Shown piece after piece: positions 1 to 5,169 of a DNA stretch of 9,275 nt (the first letter of the stretch is position 1; each line of letters starts with the position of its first letter). Position numbers and translations under genes: made by a program. The stretch comes from UBA11858 sp964589145 (GTDB taxonomy: Bacteria; Chloroflexota; Anaerolineae; Anaerolineales; UBA11858), in contig CAZPSL010000043.1 of assembly GCA_964589145.1 (NCBI GenBank), forward strand, positions 1 to 9,275, given 5' to 3'. The notes beneath the pieces are model-generated. The model was not told where the DNA came from and searched no databases. It saw only the letters and a list, made by a program, of their open reading frames with translations.

Positions 1-138
1 AAATCCGCGGCGCACGCTGTCCCGGAGGAATCGGTCATCCAGAAGGTCGGCGATCTGTGCCCGGAGTGCGGGCAGGCCGCGGTGATCAATGAAGAAGGCT
101 GCCGCAAGTGTTACGCCTGCGGGCACAGTGAGTGCTGA
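1..138 (+). CDS. nrdJ: C-terminal end of class II (adenosylcobalamin-dependent) ribonucleotide reductase
   Basis: Only the last 45 residues are present; the gene begins before the window. The frame from base 1 reads to TGA at 136-138 and ends in a cysteine-rich tail: Cys at window residues 20, 23, 34, 37, 40 and 45, in the arrangement CPECG...EEGCRKCYACGHSEC. This spacing is typical of the C-terminal zinc-ribbon/redox tail of B12-dependent ribonucleoside-diphosphate reductases, which make deoxyribonucleotides for DNA synthesis in the cytoplasm. In that family the tail cysteines bind metal and relay electrons to the active site. No catalytic residues can be checked because the main domain lies outside the window. 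A GC-rich palindrome starts at the base after the stop codon. The tail alone supports the family call; other zinc-ribbon proteins are less likely because the match extends over the whole 45 residues. Confidence 0.85.
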   Translation, partial: KSAAHAVPEESVIQKVGDLCPECGQAAVINEEGCRKCYACGHSEC

Positions 139-187
139 CCCCCCCACCCAACCCTCCCCCCGGCGGGGGGAGGGCAGGGTAGGGGGC
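139..187. repeat. GC-rich palindrome with G-quadruplex potential on both strands
   Basis: Directly after the nrdJ stop, a C-rich half (139-161) faces a G-rich half (165-186). The inner arms 152-161 and 165-174 pair perfectly over 10 bp around a 3-nt loop. The + strand half has G-runs of 6, 3, 3 and 5 separated by 1, 2 and 2 nt. The - strand half has G-runs of 6, 3, 3 and 7 separated by 1, 2 and 1 nt. Both fit the standard G-quadruplex pattern. There is no T-tract, so it is not a classical intrinsic terminator, although the hairpin could slow polymerase or protect the nrdJ mRNA end. It resembles GC-rich palindromic repeats scattered in Chloroflexota genomes; that resemblance is recalled, not searched. 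Confidence 0.7.
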
Positions 188-230
188 AGCACAGATACCC
201 TTCAACAACATTTGCCTGCACCCAGCATAC

Positions 231-494
231 TTTACAACTTTGTGTCTTGGTGGCTTCGTGGTAAAAAAGGCGGATGTAGCGTTTTTGCCAACCTTCGCAA
301 ATTCCCTTGTTCTCACCACCAAGGCACCAAGTCACGAAGAACGATTTACAACTTTGTGTCTTGGTGGCTTTGTGGTGAAAAAGGCGGATGTAACGTTTTT
401 GCCAACCTTCGCAAATTCCCTTGTTCTCACCACCAAGGCACCAAGTCACGAAGCATGATTTACAACTTTGTGTCTTGGTGGCTTTGTGGTAAAA
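231..494. repeat. 114-bp tandem repeat, two full copies plus a 36-bp partial copy
   Basis: Copy 1 is 231-344, copy 2 is 345-458, and a partial copy 3 is 459-494. Copies 1 and 2 differ at five positions (257/371, 263/377, 279/393, 340/454, 342/456). Each full unit contains an imperfect inverted repeat: in copy 1 the arms are 238-262 and 315-339, matching at 21 of 25 positions around a 52-nt loop. The arm sequence (cttggtg/cttcgtg words) recurs in the element at 5050-5103. The period is a multiple of three, so spurious frames run straight through. The copy differences are all amino-acid-changing in the longest + frame, arguing against coding. The array ends about 37 bp before galE, so the galE promoter may lie in or next to it. 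Confidence 0.9.
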
Positions 495-531
495 GCGAAA
501 TTCGCGAATCAACGATCCAAAAGGAAAAATT

Positions 532-1542
532 ATGAACATTCTCGTCACAGGCGGTGCGGGCTATATCGGCAGCCACACCTGCGTGGAACTGCTCAACGCC
601 GGACATGAGGTCGTGGTGGTGGATAACCTCCGTAACAGCAAAGAAGAAGCCCTGCGCCGGGTGCAGGAGATCACCGGCAAATCGCTCGTCTTTCACAAGG
701 TGGATTTGCTCGATTACGACGCGCTGCGCGCGGTCTTTCGTCAGCACAATTTCGATGCCGTCATCCACTTTGCCGCGCTCAAAGCGGTGGGCGAATCGGT
801 CGAGATGCCGTTGGCGTACTATCACAACAACCTGACCGGCACCATCCATCTCTGCCAGGCGATGCGCGAGGCCGAGGTCTTCGACTTGGTGTTCAGTTCG
901 TCCGCCACAGTGTACGGGGAAAGCAACCAGCCCCCGCTGGTGGAGGATATGCCCACCTCCGCCACCAATCCCTACGGCTGGACGAAGGTGATGATGGAGC
1001 AAATCTTCAAAGACTGGTGTGCCGCCGAGCCGCGAGCCAACATCATCCTGCTGCGCTACTTCAACCCGGTCGGCGCACACCCCAGCGGGCGCATCGGCGA
1101 AGACCCGATGGACGTGCCGCAAAATCTTTTGCCCTACGTCACCCAGGTCGCGGTGGGCATCCGCCCGAAGTTGTACGTTTTCGGCAGTGATTACCCGACC
1201 CCCGACGGCACCCCTCTGCGGGATTACATCCATGTGGTGGATTTAGCAATCGGGCATGTGCGCGCGCTGGAGAAGTTGGCCGACAAACCCGGAGCGATTG
1301 TCTACAACCTGGGGACGGGACGCCCGTACTCGGTTTTGGAGGTGATCCACACCTTTGAGAAAGCCACCGGGAAGAAAATCCCCTACGAAATTGTGGGACG
1401 CCGCCCCGGAGATTTACCCACGTCTTTTGCCGATCCATCCAAAGCCAACCGCGAACTGCACTGGAAGGCCACCCGCGCCCTGGAGGAGATGTGCGCCGAC
1501 GCCTGGCGCTGGCAATCGCAAAACCCGCACGGGTATGAATAA
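532..1542 (+). CDS. galE: UDP-glucose 4-epimerase
   Basis: This cytoplasmic, NAD-dependent enzyme interconverts UDP-glucose and UDP-galactose, for galactose use and for supplying sugars to surface polysaccharides. The 336-residue product has the usual family length and is a short-chain dehydrogenase of the extended type. The Rossmann motif TGGAGYIGSH is at residues 6-15, and D31-N32 sits at the end of the second strand where the NAD ribose binds. AALKAVGES (81-89) carries the family lysine K84. SSSATVYG (122-129) supplies catalytic S124, and YGWTK gives the Y148/K152 catalytic pair. RYFNPVGAHPSG and LRDYIHVVDLA follow in the substrate-binding half. The ATG at 532 is preceded by AAGGA at 521-525 with good spacing. 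It stands alone between the tandem repeat and a gene-free stretch, with no strong terminator directly after it. The epimerase call is firm; UDP-GlcNAc epimerase activity cannot be excluded from sequence. Confidence 0.95.
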   Translation: MNILVTGGAGYIGSHTCVELLNAGHEVVVVDNLRNSKEEALRRVQEITGKSLVFHKVDLLDYDALRAVFRQHNFDAVIHFAALKAVGESVEMPLAYYHNNLTGTIHLCQAMREAEVFDLVFSSSATVYGESNQPPLVEDMPTSATNPYGWTKVMMEQIFKDWCAAEPRANIILLRYFNPVGAHPSGRIGEDPMDVPQNLLPYVTQVAVGIRPKLYVFGSDYPTPDGTPLRDYIHVVDLAIGHVRALEKLADKPGAIVYNLGTGRPYSVLEVIHTFEKATGKKIPYEIVGRRPGDLPTSFADPSKANRELHWKATRALEEMCADAWRWQSQNPHGYE

Positions 1543-1810
1543 TTCCCCTGAATTTCGGATAAGGTGCAGAATCCCCGTTTTGCAGTACGAATATCCGAAT
1601 TTTTCGTGTAATCCTTGCCCTTCGTTGCATTTGTGTTCCCCAGACAGCGCACTTTCCGATACCCCTTCCAACATTTCCGCTTTGGTTCCGCTCTCCCCCT
1701 GGAGATGAGGCCGGGGTGAGAGTGGGGGATGCCGCCACAGCGTGTTGAAATGTATCCGCTTTGTTACATTGTGATTTTGCGGATAGGCTCCTATTCACAA
1801 CTCAAGGTTA
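1543..1810. other. Gene-free interval with repeat-like debris
   Basis: I see no gene, tRNA or promoter that I can support here. A 7-bp inverted repeat (ttcggat / atccgaa) brackets about 1554-1614, followed by tttttcgtgtaatcc, which looks like a dispersed-repeat remnant. At about 1691-1729 the sequence (ctctccccctggag ... ggccggggtgagag) looks like a degenerate relative of the GC-rich repeat after nrdJ. A 6-bp inverted repeat, atccgc/gcggat, lies at 1754-1759 and 1779-1784 with a 19-nt loop. None has a T-tract in the galE direction. The short open frames crossing the interval show no recognisable protein. Confidence 0.5.
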
Positions 1811-1842
1811 AGAAAAAACTCCCGCCAAATCGGCGGGAGTTT
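1811..1842 (-). terminator. Intrinsic terminator of degV
   Basis: Arms 1816-1826 and 1832-1842 pair perfectly over 11 bp (aaactcccgcc / ggcgggagttt) with a 5-nt loop. Read on the - strand, the stem runs into six T residues (complement of 1813-1818), about 20 nt after the degV stop. On the + strand the T-run is only three long, so any effect on galE read-through would be weaker. Confidence 0.9.
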
Positions 1843-1863
1843 CTCAATTCAAGGCGGATACCG

Positions 1864-2715
1864 CTAATCGTGGGTATACGCCAGCCCCACGGTTCCGGGG
1901 CCGACATGCGTGCCGATCACCGGGCTGACCTCCGAAAAAACCGTTTCCACTACATTATCCAGACGGGCGGCGGTTTGTTCCAGCAGAACTCTGGCCTCTT
2001 CAGAAGCGTTTGCGTTGAGCGTCGCCAGGCGGATGCCCGATTTACCCTGTAACCGCTCTACCACAATATCCGAAACGCGTTTTTGTGCTTTCTTTTTGGT
2101 GCGGACCTTCTCCAGAGCGTCAATCTTCCCGTCATCGGTGATGGTCAGCAGAGGCTTGAAACGCAACAGCGTCCCCAGGTAACGGGAGGCACCGCCAATA
2201 CGTCCGCCGCGGTGCAGGAATTCGAGCGTATCCACAGCAAAAATAAGCCCGGAGTTCCCGCGTGCCTTCTTGGCCGCAGCAAGGCATGCCTCCAACGATT
2301 TGCCTTCGGCAGCCGCGCGCGCGGCCGCCAGGGTGCAAAAACCCAGTTCCATTGCCGTTGAACGGGAATCGAAGATCTCGATGTTCGCTTCTGGCATGTT
2401 TTGTCTGGCCTGCTCCGCAGAGGCCACCGTCCCCGACAACCCGCTGGAAATCAGGACGTTCAAAATCTCGTAGCCTTCCCCGTGCAGACGGGCAAAAACC
2501 TCCTGGAAGTCTGCTGGAGTCGGCTGGGAGGTGCTGGGCATGGTTTTTGAATTTTGCAGGCGGTTGTAGAACGCCGTGGGGGTGATGTCTACATCATCCT
2601 TCAACTCATCCCCGTCCCAGATGACGTACAACGGAACAACGATGATACCGTATTGCTCGACCAGTTCTTTTGGAATGTATCCGGTGCTGTCGGTTACGAC
2701 GGCGACTTTTGACAT
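1864..2715 (-). CDS. DegV family protein (fatty-acid binding, FakB-like)
   Basis: Proteins of this family bind a fatty acid between two domains. In Gram-positive bacteria the FakB members present it to the kinase FakA for phosphorylation and entry into phospholipid synthesis. The 283-residue product has the normal length. Family motifs visible are VVTDST (6-11), TSQPTP (62-67), ISSGLSGT (89-96), FDSRSTAMELG (115-125), LHRGGRIGG (157-165) and the C-terminal GTHVGPGTVGL (268-278). These line the head-group and carboxylate site in known structures. The ATG at 2715 has AAGGAG upstream with suitable spacing. It is transcribed alone, divergently from groES, from a predicted promoter at 2809-2837, and ends in a clear terminator. 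No fatty-acid kinase gene is in the window, so the partner is unseen. The family call is firm; the ligand and physiological role are inferred. Confidence 0.93.
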   Translation of the reverse strand: MSKVAVVTDSTGYIPKELVEQYGIIVVPLYVIWDGDELKDDVDITPTAFYNRLQNSKTMPSTSQPTPADFQEVFARLHGEGYEILNVLISSGLSGTVASAEQARQNMPEANIEIFDSRSTAMELGFCTLAAARAAAEGKSLEACLAAAKKARGNSGLIFAVDTLEFLHRGGRIGGASRYLGTLLRFKPLLTITDDGKIDALEKVRTKKKAQKRVSDIVVERLQGKSGIRLATLNANASEEARVLLEQTAARLDNVVETVFSEVSPVIGTHVGPGTVGLAYTHD

Positions 2716-2760
2716 AATCGCAACTCCTTTGGCATGAAATAAAAAAGTTCCTGTCTTGTT

Positions 2761-2787
2761 GTAACCCCTCCGGCAGAGGGAGGTTAC
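2761..2787 (-). promoter_or_regulatory. Stem-loop in the predicted degV 5' leader
   Basis: gtaacc (2761-2766) pairs with ggttac (2782-2787). Inside it cctc (2767-2770) pairs with gagg (2776-2779), leaving a 5-nt loop and a 2-nt bulge. It lies about 46-72 nt upstream of the degV start codon, within the leader made from the predicted promoter. There is no T-tract after it in either direction, so it does not look like a terminator or attenuator. I do not recognise it as a known riboswitch or protein-binding element. Confidence 0.45.
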
Positions 2788-2796
2788 GAACGTTCG
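2787..2796. promoter_or_regulatory. 10-bp perfect palindrome near the predicted degV start point
   Basis: CGAACGTTCG reads the same on both strands. It sits roughly 6-15 nt downstream of the start point expected from the degV promoter at 2809-2837, a typical place for a repressor operator. It partly resembles the half-sites of Gram-positive LexA boxes (CGAAC/GTTCG) but lacks the 4-nt spacer between them. The regulator is unknown. Confidence 0.35.
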
Positions 2797-2808
2797 GTGC
2801 GGCTGCCG

Positions 2809-2837
2809 AATATCAGAAATTTGTAAGAATCCGTCAA
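2809..2837 (-). promoter_or_regulatory. Predicted sigma70-type promoter of degV
   Basis: On the - strand, TTGACG (complement of 2832-2837; five of six consensus bases) is followed after exactly 17 nt by GATATT (complement of 2809-2814; four of six). This would start transcription near 2802 and give a leader of about 87 nt. It is back to back with the groES promoter: the two -35 boxes are 17 bp apart. Confidence 0.55.
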
Positions 2838-2854
2838 CTTTGCCCCTCCATCTC

Positions 2855-2883
2855 TTGACTCATCCCTGAAATCTCGTTATCAT
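2855..2883 (+). promoter_or_regulatory. Sigma70-type promoter of groES-groEL
   Basis: TTGACT (2855-2860, five of six consensus bases), a 17-nt spacer and TATCAT (2878-2883, five of six) give a strong vegetative promoter. The start point should fall near 2890, immediately before the CIRCE element, so bound HrcA would block initiation or early elongation. Confidence 0.85.
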
Positions 2884-2892
2884 TTGCCCGCA

Positions 2893-2919
2893 TTAGCACT
2901 CAAACAGAATGAGTGCTAA
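2893..2919. promoter_or_regulatory. CIRCE operator (HrcA binding site)
   Basis: TTAGCACTC (2893-2901), a 9-nt spacer and GAGTGCTAA (2911-2919) match the CIRCE consensus at every arm position. CIRCE is bound by the heat-shock repressor HrcA, whose own folding depends on GroEL, giving feedback control of chaperonin synthesis. hrcA itself is not in this window. Confidence 0.97.
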
Positions 2920-2944
2920 CCCCCAATCTTCAGGAGGAACGAAC

Positions 2945-3232
2945 ATGACGTTGAAACCCCTCGGGGACCGCGTGATTGTCAAACCCGCCGGGCCAGGAGA
3001 AACCTCCAGCGGCGGCATCATGCTGCCCGATACCGCCAAGGAACGCCCTCAACAGGGGACGGTACTGGCTGTCGGGCCTGGGCCGCGTAACAACGCCGGT
3101 GAACGCGTTCCGCTGGATGTCTCCGTGGGCGATACCGTGCTTTACGCCAAGTACGCCGGCACGGAGGTCAAAGCGGACGGTGAGAAAGTGCTCGTTCTGG
3201 CCGAAGATGACATCCTTGCAATCGTCGAGTAA
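2945..3232 (+). CDS. groES: Co-chaperonin GroES (Hsp10)
   Basis: GroES caps the GroEL cavity as a heptameric ring and triggers folding of enclosed proteins in the cytoplasm. The 95-residue product has the usual length. It begins MTLKPLGDRVIVKP, the conserved N-terminal strand. The mobile-loop region TSSGGIMLPDTAKERPQQG (about 20-38) contains the GGIMLP segment that contacts GroEL. GTVLAVGPG and VGDTVLYAKYAGTEVK complete the beta-barrel, and the C-terminus ends in DDILAIVE. The ATG at 2945 is chosen because AGGAGG at 2932-2937 lies 7 nt upstream. An earlier in-frame ATG at 2909 falls inside CIRCE and has no ribosome-binding site. It is the first gene of the groES-groEL operon, driven by the promoter at 2855-2883 and repressed through CIRCE. 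Confidence 0.98.
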   Translation: MTLKPLGDRVIVKPAGPGETSSGGIMLPDTAKERPQQGTVLAVGPGPRNNAGERVPLDVSVGDTVLYAKYAGTEVKADGEKVLVLAEDDILAIVE

Positions 3233-3237
3233 GCCCA

Positions 3238-3272
3238 AATCTGCAATCAAAAATCACAAATTCCAAAAGGAG
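3238..3272. repeat. Degenerate heptad repeat between groES and groEL
   Basis: The AT-rich spacer reads as successive 7-mers AATCTGC, AATCAAA, AATCACA, AATTCCA, and then AAAGGAG, which holds the groEL ribosome-binding site. Four units begin with AAT at 7-nt steps. It resembles short tandemly repeated heptamers known from some cyanobacteria, though with so few copies chance cannot be excluded. Confidence 0.4.
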
Positions 3273-3279
3273 TAGTTTT

Positions 3280-4920
3280 ATGGCAAAGCAAGTTATCTTT
3301 TCCGATGAGGCTCGTCGCAACCTGATTAAGGGTGTGGATACCCTCGCGAAAGCCGTTGTTACCACCCTCGGCCCCAAGGGCCGTAACGTGGCGCTGGACC
3401 GCAAGTTCGGCAGCCCCACCATCACCCACGACGGCGTGACCGTGGCGAAGGAAATTGAACTGGAAGACCCCTTCGAGAACATGGGCGCCCAACTGCTCAA
3501 GGAAGCAGCCACCAAGACCAACGACATCGCCGGTGACGGCACCACCACCTCCACCGTGCTGGCGCACTCCATCGTCACAGGCGGCATGAAGAACCTGGCT
3601 GCCGGTGCCAACCCGATGCTTCTCAAGATGGGCATCCTCGCCGCCGCCGAAGCCGCCAGCAAACGCATCGCTGAGCAGGCCATCGAAGTCGAGACCAAAG
3701 AGGACATCGCCAACGTGGCCTCCATCTCCGCACAGGACCGCGTGATTGGTGAACTGATCGCCGATGTGATGGACAAGGTCGGCAAAGACGGCGTGATCAC
3801 CGTTGAAGAGTCCAAGGGTCTGGAGTTCGAGACCGAGTACGTCGAAGGGATGCAGTTCGACCGCGGCTACATTTCGCCCTATTTCATCACCGACGGCGAC
3901 ACGATGGAAGCCGTGATCGAGGAACCCTACATCCTGATCCACGACAAGAAGATCTCCGCCGCCCAGGACATCGTCCCCGTGCTGGAGAAACTGATCCAGA
4001 TCGGCAAGCGCGATTTCGTCATCATCGCCGAAGATGTGGACGGCGAAGCCCTGGCGACCCTGGTGCTGAACAAACTGCGCGGCATGATCAACGTCCTGGC
4101 GATCAAGGCCCCTGGGTTCGGCGACCGCCGCAAGGCCATGCTGCAAGACATCGCCATCCTGACCGGCGGCACCGTGATCACCGAGGAGATGGGCCGCAAA
4201 CTGGATAGCGTCACCATCGAAGACCTCGGGCGCGCCGACAAGGTCATCTCCACCAAAGACGACACCACCGTGGTCAACGGGCACGGCGACCCCGACGCCA
4301 TCAAGAGCCGCATTGAGCAGATTCGCATCGAAATTGACAAGAGCACCAGCGATTACGACCGCGAAAAACTGCAAGAGCGTCTGGCGAAACTGGCTGGCGG
4401 CGTTGCCATCATCCGTGTGGGTGCCGCAACCGAGACCGAACTGAAAGAGAAGAAGCACCGCGTCGAAGACGCCCTCTCCGCAACCCGCGCGGCCGTCGAA
4501 GACGGCATCGTCCCCGGCGGCGGCGTGGCCCTGATCAACGCCATGAGCGCGCTGGACGACCTCGAACTGGAATACCCCGATGCCCAAATCGGCGTCAAGG
4601 TTGTGCGTGAGGCGATGGAAGTTCCCATGCGCAAGATCGCGGCCAACGCCGGTAAAGACGGCTCCGTCATCCTCGACACCGTCCGCCGCTTGCAGGCCGA
4701 GAAGAACGACCCCAACCTGGGCTACAACGTGCTCACCGAAGAGTACGTGGATATGATCAAGGCCGGTGTGATTGATCCCGCCAAGGTCACCCGCGGCGCG
4801 CTGGAGAACGCGGCTTCCATCGCTGCGATGATCCTGACCACCGAAGCCCTGATTACCGACATCCCTGAGCCTGAACCTCCCATGCCTCCCGGTGGCGGCG
4901 GCGGAATGGGCATGATGTAA
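3280..4920 (+). CDS. groEL: Chaperonin GroEL (Hsp60)
   Basis: This ATP-driven double-ring chaperonin folds cytosolic proteins together with GroES. The 546-residue length is normal. LGPKGRNV (30-37) and GDGTTTSTVLAH (85-96, with D86 corresponding to the phosphate-binding aspartate) form the nucleotide site. VEDAL contains D397, equivalent to the ATPase aspartate D398 of E. coli. The apical domain occupies roughly residues 190-375. AAVEDGIVPGGG (404-415) is the family signature, with Asp where Glu is usual in its fifth position. The tail ends in a glycine- and methionine-rich segment (GGGGGMGMM) like the GGM tail of active chaperonins. AAGGAG at 3267-3272 precedes the ATG. It follows groES by 47 nt, shares the CIRCE-controlled promoter, and is closed by the terminator at 4938-4968. 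Confidence 0.99.
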   Translation: MAKQVIFSDEARRNLIKGVDTLAKAVVTTLGPKGRNVALDRKFGSPTITHDGVTVAKEIELEDPFENMGAQLLKEAATKTNDIAGDGTTTSTVLAHSIVTGGMKNLAAGANPMLLKMGILAAAEAASKRIAEQAIEVETKEDIANVASISAQDRVIGELIADVMDKVGKDGVITVEESKGLEFETEYVEGMQFDRGYISPYFITDGDTMEAVIEEPYILIHDKKISAAQDIVPVLEKLIQIGKRDFVIIAEDVDGEALATLVLNKLRGMINVLAIKAPGFGDRRKAMLQDIAILTGGTVITEEMGRKLDSVTIEDLGRADKVISTKDDTTVVNGHGDPDAIKSRIEQIRIEIDKSTSDYDREKLQERLAKLAGGVAIIRVGAATETELKEKKHRVEDALSATRAAVEDGIVPGGGVALINAMSALDDLELEYPDAQIGVKVVREAMEVPMRKIAANAGKDGSVILDTVRRLQAEKNDPNLGYNVLTEEYVDMIKAGVIDPAKVTRGALENAASIAAMILTTEALITDIPEPEPPMPPGGGGGMGMM

Positions 4921-4937
4921 CCCCACCCCCAAAACAC

Positions 4938-4968
4938 AAAAAGACCTCGCACCCCGCGGGGTCTTTTT
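4938..4968 (+). terminator. Intrinsic terminator of groES-groEL
   Basis: Positions 4938-4950 pair with 4956-4968 over 13 bp, including one G-U pair, with the 5-nt loop acccc. The 3' arm ends in five T residues. Because the 5' arm starts with five A residues the structure could also work on the - strand, but no gene ends on that side. It lies 17 nt after the groEL stop. Confidence 0.93.
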
Positions 4969-4999
4969 CATTTCGGGGTATACTCACAGCACAGAGCAT

Positions 5000-5041
5000 C
5001 GCCCAGCCCCGTAGAGCGGATTGATAATCCGCTCCACACCC
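5000..5041. repeat. 42-bp direct repeat, copy 1, with internal palindrome
   Basis: Identical over 42 bp to 5114-5155. It contains the palindrome gagcggatt-gat-aatccgctc (5014-5034, 9-bp stem and 3-nt loop). I associate this palindrome with dispersed repeats in Chloroflexota genomes (recalled, not searched). It starts about 30 nt after the groEL terminator. Confidence 0.85.
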
Positions 5042-5049
5042 TGGTGGCT

Positions 5050-5103
5050 CACCACAAAGACACCAAAACACCAAGTTTTTTGTGCCTTCGTGCCTTCGTG
5101 GTG
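5050..5103. repeat. Dispersed hairpin repeat, same family as the arms in the 231-494 array
   Basis: Arms 5050-5070 and 5083-5103 match as an inverted repeat at 16 of 21 positions around a 12-nt loop. Four of the five differences are A where G would pair. On a - strand transcript those become G-U pairs, so the hairpin folds better in that direction. The arm words (caccaag, cttcgtg, ggtg) are those found in the tandem array before galE. It is sandwiched between the two 42-bp direct repeats. Confidence 0.75.
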
Positions 5104-5113
5104 AAATTCCCCC

Positions 5114-5155
5114 CGCCCAGCCCCGTAGAGCGGATTGATAATCCGCTCCACACCC
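5114..5155. repeat. 42-bp direct repeat, copy 2, abutting dinB
   Basis: Perfect copy of 5000-5041, shifted by 114 bp, including the gagcggatt/aatccgctc palindrome. It ends 14 nt before the dinB start codon, so dinB's upstream control sequence must lie within or beyond repeat DNA. Confidence 0.85.
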
Positions 5156-5169
5156 CACGCCCTGCCCCC

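Noticed and set aside
231..494. CRISPR array
   Set aside because: The units are 114-bp tandem copies with nearly identical interiors, not short repeats with unique spacers, and no cas gene is present.
89..548. Open frames through the tandem repeat on both strands, encoding repeated 38-residue blocks
   Set aside because: They arise because 114 is a multiple of three. The copy differences within the + frame are all amino-acid-changing, and no ribosome-binding site or known domain is present.
460..1233. 257-codon - strand frame antisense to galE
   Set aside because: It overlaps a certain galE gene and begins translation in its middle; no motif is seen. It is a shadow frame.
2787..2796. LexA (SOS) box
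   Set aside because: CGAAC and GTTCG half-sites are present but abut directly, without the 4-nt spacer of Gram-positive LexA sites, and the flanking genes are not SOS genes.
2909..2944. Earlier groES start codon
   Set aside because: The ATG at 2909 lies inside CIRCE without a Shine-Dalgarno. The ATG at 2945 has AGGAGG at ideal spacing and gives the standard GroES N-terminus.
3247..4971. 574-codon open frame on the - strand antisense to all of groEL
   Set aside because: It mirrors the codon bias of groEL, is rich in Gly, Asp and His without any recognisable domain, and has no start signal. Long antisense frames opposite strongly biased genes are a common artefact.
5000..5155. Insertion sequence or phage attachment site marked by the direct repeats
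   Set aside because: The 72 bp between the copies encodes no transposase or integrase, and the repeats carry their own palindromes, which fits dispersed repeats better than target-site duplications.
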